Source: Branchinecta lynchi
Lineage: Eukaryota; Arthropoda; Branchiopoda; Anostraca; Branchinectidae
Direction of reading: 5' to 3'
DNA: 64,000 bases
Assembly (NCBI GenBank): GCA_023053575.1
Contig: JAKZAP010000140.1
Location: 1 to 64,000 of the forward strand
The notes beneath the pieces were generated by a model. That model was not told the DNA's origin. It ran no database searches and saw nothing but the letters and a program-made list of their open reading frames with translations. A program made the translations under genes and the position numbers. Positions 1 through 13,400 of the stretch are shown one piece after another (the first letter of the stretch is position 1; each line of letters begins with the position of its first letter).

Positions 1-261
1 GTCTGTGCCAGCCTTCACTCAGTCCTGCATCTGTCAGTGTCATACATAAATCTCCCCTTTTTGGCAACAGTTTCATCAAATTGACATATTATTGATATAC
101 GGGGCTGTATTATTTATTTAAAATGGCCAAAAGTAGAATTGTGGAGCCTGCTTATTACTAGGCTATTTTAAATTACAAAATCTTGTGGCTTGCTGCTGGG
201 CACAGGCCACTGGTATTTATCAGCTGATGTAGTCAGGGGCATCACATATGGGAGAGTCACC

Positions 262-558
262 CCAGTCTAGTACGCTAGCACTTTTTGTGCTAGACGTTTG
301 AGCACTGTACCTGTGCTGTACCTTGAAACTAATGCTTGATGCATGGATTTCAGCGTATGTAGCACACATTAAAAAGCACAATTTCTATAGTTACACACTA
401 AATACCCAAAAATTGTGGTTTTTTTATGTGTGCACTGTATGCTGAAATCCATGCACCATGCATGAGTTTCAAGGTACAGTGCTCAAACCTCTAGCACTCG
501 GGCATGGTGCTAGACGTTTGAGCACCGTGAGTGAAAAAGGGCTAGTGTACTAGACTGG
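262..558. mobile_element. Foldback MITE, 297 bp
   Basis: Inverted arms CCAGTCTAGTACGCTAGC at the left and GCTAGTGTACTAGACTGG at the right, with inner pairs (GTTTGAGCACTGTACC; ATGGATTTCAGCGTATG and its inverse). No ORF. Confidence 0.75.
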
Positions 559-564
559 TTCACA

Positions 565-885
565 CCCCCCCCCAAATGTTGTTGACCAGTCGGTAAGGTA
601 AAACAAGACTGATTCTGTGCCAAGAATACGATTTTTCATTAAAACAGTTCATTTTTTCATGAAAACAGTCGGTTTTTCTTAGGATCAGTTGGTTGTTTGT
701 CAAAACAGTAGTTTTTTTTCTTGAAAACTGTGTGTTTTTCAGAAAATTAGTTGAGTTTTTGTCAAAGCTTTTTTTTCTTGAAAACAGTAATTTCTCTGCA
801 AAAACAGTTGATAAAGTGACCAGCCCATCCGTAAATACCTTGCCCCCCATCCCAAACATTTTGGGTAGTGACACCTCTGGATGCA
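565..885 (-). repeat. Dispersed repeat (AAAACAG/ACTG-rich), copy 1
   Basis: Inverse relative of 3370-3695, sharing GAGG(C/T)GT(T/C)ACTA at one end, GGGGGG, AAGGTATTTA and many AAAACTG/CAGTTTT phrases. Its ends lack clear TIRs. Non-coding. Confidence 0.55.
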
Positions 886-2541
886 GTCCTAAAATGCTTC
901 TGGTGTGGTTCTTAACTGGTTTTGTGCCAAAGAGGCTTGTTGAGGTATCAGTTGATAACTGTAGGTTTGTCAGGAGACATTGTCACCGAACAATTAGGAC
1001 AATAAGGAAGAGTTTAAGTCCAAATTGCTTCAGTCTACAACAAGTTCTTGATATTTCGATAGGCTATTTTTCGTGAGGAAAGTCTTTTTTGCTACTTTAC
1101 ATTATTATTATTAGAATGTTGGATCTATCTGCAATTTAGGATAGCCTATGCCAAATGCTGGGCATTGTAGCTCTCGACCTAACCCAATAAAATATTGATG
1201 ACTGAACTCAAGTAGGCTTGCAACATGGATCACTGTTGCTTGTAGTACGCATTTCCAATTTGTATGTAATGCTTAAAAAACAAGTTGACACAGTTTTTTC
1301 CGTCTTTTTCTGGGCAGTTGCAACCCAGCAACTGCTTCAAATTTTTGTACACCATTGCATTCAGGGTTATCTAAAATTGCCAAAAGTAGAAATGTCCAAA
1401 CCTTTTTTTTATTACAAGAAAATCATGCTATAAACAGTATAAATCACTAAATGAACTTGTATAGAAAGGGTGCCAAGATTAAATGGCCACTTATAATCAT
1501 ACCATTGAATTCTCCTATCTAAGCACATGGAGATCATATGCACATTTTCTCTCATAATTTGTTCTCATTGATGACTGTGCAAAGAAGCAAATGGATGTAA
1601 CACCAGCATCCTAAATGGCTCCTGCTGAAATTAAAAAAACATGGCCTTCCATGGGCATAGTCTTTTAGTGATAATAATATATTTATTACCCACAAATTCC
1701 AGAGGAAAACAATTTATAATGTGAGTTATACTATAATATAAGTTAGCATTTTCAAAAGAAGCATTATGCTTTTCTTATATGCATGGTAGAGAGGTAATTT
1801 TGACCTCAAAACAGAATTAAAAGGTAGAAAAATCATAAAATCATCTACTGGTCATAGGCTTAGATTTGAAATGTTTTATTTATTGGCTACCCCAACTCAG
1901 TTTAAAAAACAACCGATAACAAATATTTGTTAGTGTGTTAGGGTCTCCAGCTTTTGGCGTAGTGGAGCTGTTTTTGGCATAGTCTTTAAAGTCAAGAATT
2001 TGTGATAGATGGAGTCACCCCATTACAGTAAAATTTCTTATTGGGTACCAAACCAATTTCTTTTATCTCACACAGCAAACTGAACACCCACATAGTTTTT
2101 CTTGTTGGAGGTTATGCAACTACTCAGGAAACTGACTTTATACCAATACCGAAAAATATAAAAATTTACAGAAACAAACAAGCGGCATTTTCCAATGGTT
2201 CCCAAAGTGCTGCCCTCTATTGTTTCTACCCAGTTCTGTTTGTGATTTCTGCTGAGTTTATCATTCCATTTTTGCACTTGGGATTGAGGTAGAGAAATGG
2301 TTTCAGATGTGACTCTTAGACAAGTTTTCTATTGCTAGAGAAATCAGAGCTTTTCCTTTGCATCTTTCTAAGTGGTGATATTAGAAAGTTGGCCTATGGC
2401 AAAAAAGTCAACTTTTGAACTAATACATGTAGAATTTTTTTTTTCAAGGAGGATGGATAGCCCTTAAGGAGCTGATCAAAGTATATGTCATCCGTTTTTT
2501 GATACAAAAATTCTTCCTGAGATATACCATTTTTAAAGTTT
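886..2541. other. Non-coding, nothing recognised
   Basis: AT-rich sequence upstream of the first recognised FAH exon, with only short ORFs lacking family features. Probably FAH intron 1 or 5' flank. Confidence 0.5.
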
Positions 2542-4020
2542 TGAGCGGTTGACAACTTCAGTAGTAAGGTACATATTGAAACCAAAAATAGGCCAATCAC
2601 AATTGTGAGACATGTTGACGACTTGAAAGCAACAGTCGGCTGTTAGACCATGATCGTCTTCGGGGATGAGTGGTTTACAGCTTTTGCTAGTTGGTGTAGC
2701 CTACCTATTATTTATTTCTGGTGGATTTGGTGGTACGAACAATTCGGTACCATGTCTATGATAGGGAGAGGATTTACAAGTAAGAATCGGTTGTTAGGGG
2801 GTTCATGAGGGACTAGAAACTTGTGTAATTTACTACACATTTTATTTTATTCTATAAATCTGAGGGTAAGAAAATTGTTATCTGTGATCTGTCACTGAAA
2901 CTTAGGATTAACTGTTTAGGCAACGGATACAAATGATAATGTAAAACAGCGACGTGGTTTCGCAGTAATTAGTAGAGTGGCATCAATGGATTTTGATTAA
3001 GATAATGTTGCAAGTTTGTATTCGTCACAACGTCTACAATTGAAAAGGATAAAGTCCAACTGTCTGCAAAGTCAATTTACTCCCTTCTTCTCATTTTCTT
3101 TTTTTTAACGCTGAGCGAAATTCTTTGATCATGTGACAGTTTCAAGGGGTTGACAACTTCAGTGGTAGGGTACACACTTGAAAGGTGGATCCCGATTGTG
3201 AGACATGTGACTTGTAAGTAACAATCAGCTGTTAGACCATAATCATTTTCGGCGATGAGGGTCTTGCAGCTTTTGCTAGTTGGTGTACCAATTTTGTTTC
3301 CAGTGTTTTTGATGATAAGAAAAATTTGGTTCCATTTCTATCACCATGTCTTACTTACCTATTCTCACCAGAGGCGTTACTAGCCAAAATGTTTTTTTTT
3401 TGGGGGGGACGAGGTATTTACCGACTGGCTGGTAATTTTTACCGACTTTTTCCGCTGAAAAAACGACTGTTTTCAATAACAAAAATGACATTTTTGAAAA
3501 AAATCTACTGATTTTCAGAAAAACCGACTGTTTTGATGAAAAATAGACCAGTTTTCAGAAAAACCAACTGTTTTCATGAAAAAAAATCAACTGTATTGAC
3601 GAAAAATCGTGGCGCTTCGCGCCGGCTCGGTTATTTCTTACCGACTGGGCGACAGCTTGGGGGGCGTCCCCTCCCCGTCGTGACGCCCCTGATTCTCAGT
3701 TGTAAGTAAGAATTGGTTGCTAGAGCACTGCCATTTTACCGAGGGGCTAGAATGGTTTATGGTGATGGTCTATCGCTGTAACCCAGAATTACAATGATCA
3801 TGCAATAATTAGTAGAGTGGCATCTATGGTATTTTGATCCTGAAAAGTTACGGATAGCTTAATAATATCAACTAGGTTATAATAGATAATGCTCAAAGTT
3901 GTCATACGTCATGATGTCCACAATTGAAAAGGATAAAGTTCAACTGGCTGCAAAGTCTATTTCGTCCCTGTTTGCGACATTCTTTTTTTTTTCAACGCTG
4001 AAGGATAGCCATGTGATTAC
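2542..4020 (+). repeat. Diverged direct duplication within intron
   Basis: GGTTGACAACTTCAG recurs at about 2548, 3150 and 4025. Shared blocks include GCTTTTGCTAGTTGGTGTA, AATTAGTAGAGTGGCATC and AATTGAAAAGGATAAAGT. Unit 2 is longer because of the repeat at 3370-3695. Confidence 0.7.
3370..3695 (+). repeat. Dispersed repeat (AAAACAG/ACTG-rich), copy 2
   Basis: See 565-885. This copy interrupts the second unit of the 2542-4020 duplication and contains the hairpin GGCGCTTCGCGCC. Confidence 0.55.
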
Positions 4021-4307
4021 GATGGGTTGACAACTTCAGCATTTAACCAATAGTTTGTCTACTGATTGTCTACCGATAGTTTGTCTACTGATTTTGTGTT
4101 TAAGTCAAAGCACGAGAGCTGAACATTCAAGCATATAGTTCTACTGCTGGTTTTGCAGAGCTTCAATGATAGCCTCAGTTATCTACATATATATGAAACA
4201 TAACATCTCCTAAGTTTCGAAGTATGAGGATTCCTTCAAGGGTCTAGTAACTGGTCCAAGGGTCAAGATCAGATTTGGCATATCGTTTACATCCTTTTAT
4301 TTTATAG

Positions 4308-4418
4308 AGTGAAAGACACATAGGAGTTGCTATTGGAGAATACGTTCTGGACCTGCTTGTTGTGAAACATCTCTTCGGTGGCCCACTTCTTGCAGCCTCT
4401 CAGCATGTATTTGAGCAG
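4308..4418 (+). CDS. FAH: FAH exon encoding [11 protein letters not shown]
   Basis: 111 bp, phase 0 at both ends (37 codons). Acceptor TTTTATTTTATAG, donor CAG|GTAAGA. It encodes the N-terminal domain strand containing [11 protein letters not shown] and ends in VFEQ, which aligns with the vertebrate exon ending VFNQ. Confidence 0.93.
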
Positions 4419-7400
4419 GTAAGATAGACTTGAGAGTAGATGTTGTATATGCCATTCTGTTTGCTGGCTATGTTCTGCCAGTTTGGTTATGTTATGTAGT
4501 TCTATGAATGTGGAAAGCTGCATGTTAGCCTACATGTAGCTTATTAGCAGCAGAAGAGTTTTTGAGAGTTTCAGCTTTTATGTCAGGATTTTCTTGACCT
4601 GTGTTTCGAGTTTTCATAATTATTAGTTTGCCTTTATTCACTTGCTATATCTTTAGTTTTAGTTCTAGTTTCCCAAGAAAACTTGGATGGGAAAGATGTG
4701 GGAATTGAAAATTTTTGAAGGTGAAGTTCTATAATGTGTGAAAAAGTAGATAAATCATACATAGGCTATCTTTGCCGAGCTCACAGATGTTTGAACTCTG
4801 CTAATTAAAGTTTAACCGAAAAGGGCTAGGACACGACAATCTAGTTACCCATCACTGGTTCACTTAAATAATCTTGAAAACCCGATGAAAAAGCGTTAGT
4901 TTGTTTTCCTGATATTTCCAATCAAGCGATTATACCACTGTGCTTGCCGATCTTCCCGTTTTTGTGATAGCTCTATGGTGCCTGGAACATTTGGCAACAA
5001 CACCAGCAACAAACAAATAAAAACTGGTGGCGACTAAATTGTGACGGAATTCCATACAAACGTGATCATGTACCAAATAAACAAAAAAGTGTCTGCTAGT
5101 GAGGTGTCTTGTGTATTGAAATTGGCTGCCCGATTTTCATCATCAGCAACTGTTGCATCAGATGGAACACCTTCAGCAATGTCTTGGCACCTTTATTACA
5201 GGGCACTGTCTAGGGAACCGGGAGTCGTACTTTATGTCCTACGGGCTACGGAACCGGTAGTTCTCACGGAAACCAAACCATATGAGCTGCGATTCCGGGA
5301 TCTGACGTCATTAACTAACAGAAACTTGTACGTGCTGGCTCCCGTTCCGGTAGTAATTGGAAATAGCTCACGGAAACTTCATTGCACCAGCTTCTCGTCC
5401 GGTAGCCTCACGGAATTGTGTACCCAGAAGCTAAGGAGCCGGTAGTTGATACCGGAAACTGTATAATTGGAGCTTCTGTTCCGGTAGTGTCTACGTGGAA
5501 TATAAAACTCACGGAATAGTTTGGATGAGAGCTAGGATGCCGGGATTTTCACGGACTTAGAGAAAATAACATTGGACAAAATTCACTACCGGAACCCATA
5601 TATTGAGAGCTAAGGTACCGGTAGCAACTACTATTTGCTTGAAAATCACCAGCTCACGGACACAGGTGACTATGGGCTAGGGTTCCGGTAGTGACGAAAA
5701 TAAAAAAATAGGACTCACGGACCCATGTCAGTGTAGACTAGGAAACCGGAAGTGAATATTTTTTACTCACGGAACCCAGCTCTTGCGAGCTGCCGTTCCG
5801 GTAGTGCCAAAAAATAAAATTAAAAACTCATGGACGGGTGTCAATATGGACTTTGAGTCCGGTACAGCTCACTGAATCCAGTTATACATCTTATTTTTTT
5901 TTTTGCCCTACCGGAACCCCAGCCAGCAGAAGTTGGGTTCCGTTAGTTAAAAATATTTGCTTCCGGTTTCCTAGTCTGCACTGACATGGGTACGTGATTT
6001 CAATTTTTTTTTTTTCATCTCTACCGGAACCCTAGCCCATAGCCATCTGTGTCCGTGAGCTGGTCATTTTCAAGCAAATAGTAGTTTCTACCGGTACCTT
6101 AGCTCTCAATATATGGGTTCCGGTAGTGAATTTTTTCCCATGTTATTTTCTCTAAGTCCGTGAAAATCCCGGCATCCTAGCTCTCAGCCAAACTATTCCT
6201 TGAGTTTTATATTCCACGTAGACACTACCGGAACAGAAGCTCCAATTATAAAGTTTCTGGTATCAACTACCGGCTCCCTAGCTTCTGAGTACACAATTCC
6301 GTGAGGCTACCGGACGAGAAGCTGGTGCGATGAAGTTTCTGTGAGCTATTTCCAATTACTACCGGAACGGGAGCCAGCACGTACAAGTTTCCGTTAGTTA
6401 ATGACGTCAGATCCCGGAATCGCAGCTCATACGGTTTGGTTTCCGTGAGAACTACCGGTTCCGTAGCCCGTAGGACATAAAGTACGACTCCCGGTTCCCT
6501 AGACAGTGCCTTATTACAGGGTTGGTGGGAGATACAGTGTTTAATTAAATTACTGGTCTCTCTCAACCTTGTGGTTACGGACCAACATTCGACAAACCTT
6601 TCCCACCTATTACTTGTCTGAGGTAAATCCTTCCTTATTCCTTTGAATCACTAAGAATGGCCGATTCAGTCAGGATTCAGGGGGACTGTATGGCCTAACA
6701 TTGTTGGAACCACTCTAATAATAAGATTTGTTTTCAAAAATATGGAAAGTAGTCAGTAATCACTAGAATTTGGTTGTATCAATGTACAATGCAGGGAAAG
6801 GACCTGCCCTCATTTTACACTAACTCAATTTTTGTAGCGAAAATGTTTAAATGAAATGTACATGTTGTCTGACAGGCAAGAGGTAAAATATGACTTTTTT
6901 TAATAAAAAAACTTCTGGCTCTTGGGCTCGAACCCTTATTAATGTGTTCAAAATACTCAAATTCTGTGCCTTTTCTTTGTTTTCAAGCTGCTCTGTAAAG
7001 GTATATTCGGGCCATTGACTTTGGTAAGTGAATTGATCTTTTCTGAAAAGAAAATAATGTTTAACTAGAAATACTGAAGCAATATTTATCGGTCCATTAT
7101 GTAAACCATTCAATTAGCTTCAGTCTAGTATGTTTTTCATATTTGTTTGTTCCAGATAGATTATTCTGAAGGAAAGACTTTTCTGGAAAATTGAATTCTT
7201 GTCTGAGGTTGTCAACCCCTCCTTTAATGCAGAGGTATGCGATCCAACGCCTTCCACATTTTTTCCCCATAACTTTGCTGTATTCCACACTTTCTTGCTT
7301 ATGAAAAAGTTTTTTTTACGCAAATTCTAAACTCTACCTTCTTTCATTTGCTGGTTTAAATGAACTAGCAGCAACGTAAAATAATTTTTACGAAGTTGTC

Positions 7401-10400
7401 GGCTAGTTTGGGTGTCTGACCTACCAGTCAAGGAAAAAATCTGACTTTGTACATATTGACAAAAATATGTTAATTTCCAGACTGTTATACGTTTGTTTGT
7501 GAATGCTTGGAGCTTTGGAAAAAAAACAGAGCCGAAAATATTCAGTGGGACTGCATAACCTTGTCAAAACCATTCGGACCATATACTATAAATTTTCTGT
7601 TCTATTTCCCACCATTCAGTAATCCCTAGGATTTGCCTGTACAATGCAGATAGAACAGTAGCAGCATGCTTATTTGGACACCTCTCTAAATTTTCCATAC
7701 CTTGGCCCTGTTCACAAAACAGTTGACAATATAGTGTAATATCAAACTTCGTATCAGTAAACAGGATTTCTTGCAGCAATTTTCTTGTCACAAAATAAAA
7801 AGTTGTTTCTACCGACATTCTTTGAATTTAAATTTATCCTTTTTTAATTTCCTGGTTCAAATCGACCAACAGTGAGGTAAACAAGAAAAAAAATGGAATC
7901 AGTTGTCTGTCGGTTTGAGTGCTTGAGGTATCTGTGAAGGAAAAAAAAATCTGATAAAGTATGTATACGCTTGTTACCTATTGACAAAAATATGTCGAGT
8001 TTCAGACTGTTGTGTTGTTTTGTGAAAGCTTGGAACCTTGAAAGAAGAAACAGAGCAAGGGGGAACAGAGCCTAAACTGTTCAAGTCTTGGATGAAACCT
8101 GGGTATGAAACCTAGCAATTAGTACATATACTAGTATTTTGGCACCTTTGTTACGTTGGATGCAGTATTGATATTTGATTTGAACCGCTGGTGTCTCTCA
8201 ACCTTGTGGTTAAGGACCAATATTTAGCGCACCTTACCTGAAAAATGTTTTAGCACCTTTAGCACCCACCATTCTAAGCACATTCCAGGTTTCACCTTCA
8301 GCTCAGTTTGCCTTTCATCCACTGTGTCCAAACCCTGACAACCATCAACATGCTAAAAAATTGTATCAGTCTACAAACTATGTTTGTCCAGACAAGTAGC
8401 CCATTTCTTAGGCCAAACTACTGAAATGCAGCTGCTCAGAATAAAGACCAGTCTATTTTTTTTACTATTTACGCCAAAAACACAATGAAGCACTCAGAAT
8501 AAAACCGTATATCTCTTTATTGTAAAGCTTATTATGCTTCACTAAATTTCATCAAATCAGGTGCAGTTTTGACTGATGATGACCAACACAGCTGTTCCAA
8601 TGTAACTGGCACAAGCAAGCCTGCAAGGCTGAACTCGCCAGGTCCATATTATCCTGAAACTAATCATAAAATTAGAATGCAAGTTTATGTTTGAATATAA
8701 GGCTTCATGCTACTGTTTCCCTATGGCTTCCCCGTCTTCTTCTTCAAATACACAGCTGTCTGAGCAATGAGCAGTCCTCACATAGTTAATTAACCCCCCA
8801 AAATACCCTGTTTATTGGTATATAGATTATATTATTTTCAAAATACTGAAAACAGTAGTTTCATAACAGAGAACGCAAGGATGCTCAGGTTCAATGGACA
8901 ACACTCAACAGACAACACCTTGAATCTGTTGTGTATGAAGCTCGTTATGGGTGAAATGTTATGCATAATAAGCATTGCCAGGAAGAGCAAGAAAGGGAGT
9001 AAAAGTGAAAGAAGTATTACATAATTTTAGTAAGGACGAAGCAAACCTGGTCATCCTGAACCAAAATACAACGTTTCAGGTATGAAATATTTGCTTTCAA
9101 AGTAGATACTAGTTTTGGGCAAGAAAGGTAGTATGAAGAAATGTATGATTTTCGTGAGGATGAAGGGGAGTTAGTTTCGACTTACACCTTGACAGGGGCG
9201 TAACTAACATCCTTGGAGGGGGGAGGGGCTATGCTAATTAGCAAGCTTCAAAGATTCAATCCTAGCTAACAAATTCTTGCCATTAGCTACCGGCATGATA
9301 ATTACCATCTGCAAACACGTAGGTGAATAAGGGCTTTTTGAACATCCAAGCCCTTGTAAGTGAGCTTCTGAGGTGTGAACACTCAACTCGCAATTACCTT
9401 ACACCGGTTCAGCGCTCCAAGTGGATTGGTTCTGCCAATCCCCCATTGTCTCGGAATCAGTACTCGTATAGACACACTAAGCAGTCGGATCCATAAGGTA
9501 GTGGGTAACTTTCAGTTTCTGCGACATGTCCATTAGGGACTCAGATTGCAGGTTTTCTGCTCATGAACCTGTGGATCTATTTTACTCTGTCTGACACAAT
9601 TGCGGTGGTAAGGTAGAGGGGGATTTACAGAAACTGTCCGCTTAGAAGCGGTGAACCGGAATATGGCGAATTTCCGAATACTCAAGTTTCATTTGTAACA
9701 GGGGTTGCATTTTTAACCACTGACAGAAACAATTAAAACTCATTTTGCATTCTTCTCATATATTCCCTTATTATGTCTTAAAGGACACCTCGTACTACAG
9801 AGTGTTTCTGCTGTTTTGGGATATATGACTACTTTACAACTTAGCTTTCCTTACAGAAAATTACACAAGGCTGTAGCTTTTCTTGGCCTCTCCTTACAGC
9901 CCCTCACCCTGGATGGCAAACTCGGCAAAATTTGCATAACCAGTTTTCGCACCAATGATTCAACAGTATTGGCCTGTTTGACTATCCTCCCATTTTATTT
10001 GTCCCCCTGCTAACACCCCCAGAATACCTAAAAAAAAAAAAGAATCCTTATACCTGTGTCACAATCCCAATGCAAGATCTACAACTGAAAAGCTAGAAAC
10101 CTACCTAATGTGATACTCTTCTTCATCAAGTTGGTTCAAACCAGGTGTTACCAACAAAGCTTCTATAGATGAGGCGCAGAAAAGTGATTGCCTTTAGTCA
10201 CCTGTGTCCTCTGATTGCTCGGTGGTAGTAACTATGGGTTGATCTTGGAAGGGTGTTCTGAATTTCTCAAGGCTCCACTGCACTTCAACCTAAAATAGAA
10301 ACAGTTTTCAAAGGGTGGAATTTCTAGCCAATTACACTGTAAAAAGTCTCTCCTACATCGGTCTTTAGAGGTTGCACATCACCAAGTCGGTGATTTTTAT

Positions 10401-13400
10401 TTCGAATTCGGAGAGTTAAAATCCGAATTCGGAGAGTTAAAGTCCGAATTCGGAGAGTTCAAATCCGATACAGGATTAAAACGCTAAAATGCGAAATGCT
10501 GCAGATTAAGTTATCCTAGTCTGCAGTATTTTGCATTCTAGCGTTTTAATCCTCTATCGGATTCTAACTCTCCAAATTCGGATTTTAACTCTCCGAATTC
10601 GGATTTTAACTCTCCGAATACGAATTTTAACTCTTCGAATTCGGAATAAAATTGCTGAATTCGATGATGTGCAACCACCCCGATGTAGGAGAGACTTTTA
10701 CAGTGTAGTTATCTTGTCACAGTTCCTCCAAACATTTATATGTGGCCTCACCAAGAAGTATGACTAGATAGTTTCCTTGAAGAGCCAGACCATGTTTTTA
10801 TATGCTACCCAAAAGTCTCAAGCAGTAAGGCTGGTTTGGTCTCAAACAGGGAGCGGCGAATCAGCATGGTACCAGATATACATAACAAAGTCACCCCTGT
10901 TGTTTGTATGGTTGAGAGTCTTGATTACCTCCTAGTAAACCAACCATTGCTAATTTTTTTCTCATAAAAACCTGACATATGTAATGTATATTTTTATGGC
11001 CTAGCCTACTACAAAGCGATTATTATTGGGGTTTTTTTATCAAGAAAATATTCAAGAGTTACCCATGAGTTGCGATTCTGCACGTTGGCATTCTGCTTCT
11101 GCATGATCTATGTTGGTATACTGTCTGTGCAGATGGTGCCATTATGGGCTTACTGGTTAGTTTTGTTTGTAAGCCTGTTCATTTACTGATTTCATTTGTG
11201 AAAATAAAGCAAACAAGACTATAGAATATGCACTGTGTAGGACAGAATCGACAGTAGGTATCTGCAGAGGCAAACAGTGCAAGGATTGCTGTGATGATCG
11301 ATTATTTGCTTGGTGTGCTAGCTTTTTGCAAGGGACCTAAGGCTGACTATGTTCCAGGCTGTCTGGCATTCCATTCCCTTTTTGGCTCTTTTCACATGGT
11401 AAAGGCAGGGTGATGCCAGTCCATTTTCTTCAGAAATACCGAATTGGACTGACATTCTCGTCAAAGTACATTGAGGCTTGCTTGTTTCATATTTGAAGGC
11501 AAAGCAACAGACTTCTCTGTTGCAGTGTGTAAGATTATAGCTGGTAACAACAACAACAAGCATGCAAACAAGATTGTAAACAAAATGTAGGCTATTTCCA
11601 GAAATCACAGGATCTGCTGTGAGGATACATCTAGTATACAAATATATCTTGATCAAAGCTTGTTCAACAAGCTCTATCCTCAACTCTCTCTATTTCCGAC
11701 TAGCTCTAACGCCCACGCTTTTCTCCGACGGAGAGAGTTTATTTCCTTTTCTCCAATCAAAGAACTCTTTTCCCCATCAAGAACCTAGACAAACTCACTC
11801 CGTTGGTCACCAACCCTTTCATACTGTATAGACATTTGCTAGGACGTACGAACAGTAACCCTATTCGTTAAGGCACTCAGTTGACATTTCCAAGGGTTTA
11901 AAAGGACCAACTTCGCAGTTCGGATCTCAGTTCGACTTGGAGTTCGACCTGGGCTCTGTTCTCAGTTCAGTTGACCTCTGAGCAAATTAAGTGACAAGTG
12001 TTAACCAACCTATCTTCAATGTAAGTACGAATCTTAATAAATGTGTTTTAGTTATTGACCTACGAACTGAGTATCGCCTTCGAAAAGACTCGGTGTATTC
12101 GCACCCCAAACCAGTCGCCAATATTACCATGCTCGCACGCCACACGCTACTAATACTATAACAAAACCTCCTACACACCTAATTTCTGTTTATCATATTT
12201 GGTGACATGCGCGGTCAATAACTAAAAAAAAAAAAAACGGACATCCGAAATATTGGTACGATGATGTTTAATACCCATTTGATTTTTAACCATGAATCAA
12301 TCACCCATGTTTAACGACGATCTTTAAAGACATGATGCAAACCCCAAAACAAACCAATTTTTTTCATCGATTACAACTAAACCCATAAATGAACCCATCA
12401 CAAGTTTTAGGCATAAAACTCGTAACAGATAGGCATTCCTCATGAAGTTTGAACATATTTAATATTCTACTTATTTTTTTCCCGTGATACAGAATCTGAA
12501 AAAATGGCAACAGCCGAAGAACGTTTTTACGGAGCATCCGAAAAAGCTCAAAAAACAAACCTACTTAAAAACATCCCGGAATTTGATGGTGCCACCGACG
12601 TATCCGAATTTTTGCAAATCCTTGACTACATCATAAACTACACGGGTGGAGACGCAGAATGGGAAAACCTCAAAAACATATTACCACTGAGACTAAAAGG
12701 CAATGCACTAAAATATGTAGCCACGATAATGACAGATACCCTGACCTACAGACAGTTCGTTGACCTGTTCAGGAAGAGGTTTAAAGAAACAACCGATTCC
12801 GAGAAACTGAAATATGATATCCCAACTTTGCTTCCCCACATGTCAGTCAGAGACTACGCAGACTTGGTCCGACGCAAAACAGCAATAACTTTGGGTGACA
12901 CGGTCAACGATACCTTCACAAGAGCGGTATTTGAAAATTTTAAGATTGGCTTACCAGAGAGACTGTTTAAAATCTGTGTGAGCAGACAAATACAAAACCT
13001 CAAAACAGCGATTGAAACGGTTGAAAATGAGATCTCCATAGAAAATCTGGTAAGAGCCCACCGAAAATTATCAATCAACGCAGCGGGATCAAAAGTAACT
13101 CCAGATAATGTTAGATCCAGATCGTCATCACCTTCAGTCTGCGAAACCCAACCAGAGATCGGTCACCTGAAACCCCCAAAAGACCAACCAATACCCGGCC
13201 CCGTAGAGTATCTTTCGCCGAAAACCCCGAAAATGACCATCCGAGACCCCAACGAAACCCTCAAAACGAACCCAATTCCTCAAACAGAAGGGCAATGATC
13301 TGCTATTACTGCAATAAGGAGGGACACATCCAGCGCAATTGCTTTAAACGCGAACGGGACGTCGCTTACCCAGCACCGGCAACTAAATACCACCATTCCC

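Noticed and set aside
4302..4523. 73-aa minus-strand ORF
   Set aside because: It is antisense to the FAH exon at 4308-4418 and has no family features.
5041..6566. Related 134-aa and 99-aa ORFs on opposite strands
   Set aside because: Both are readings of the two arms of one foldback element.
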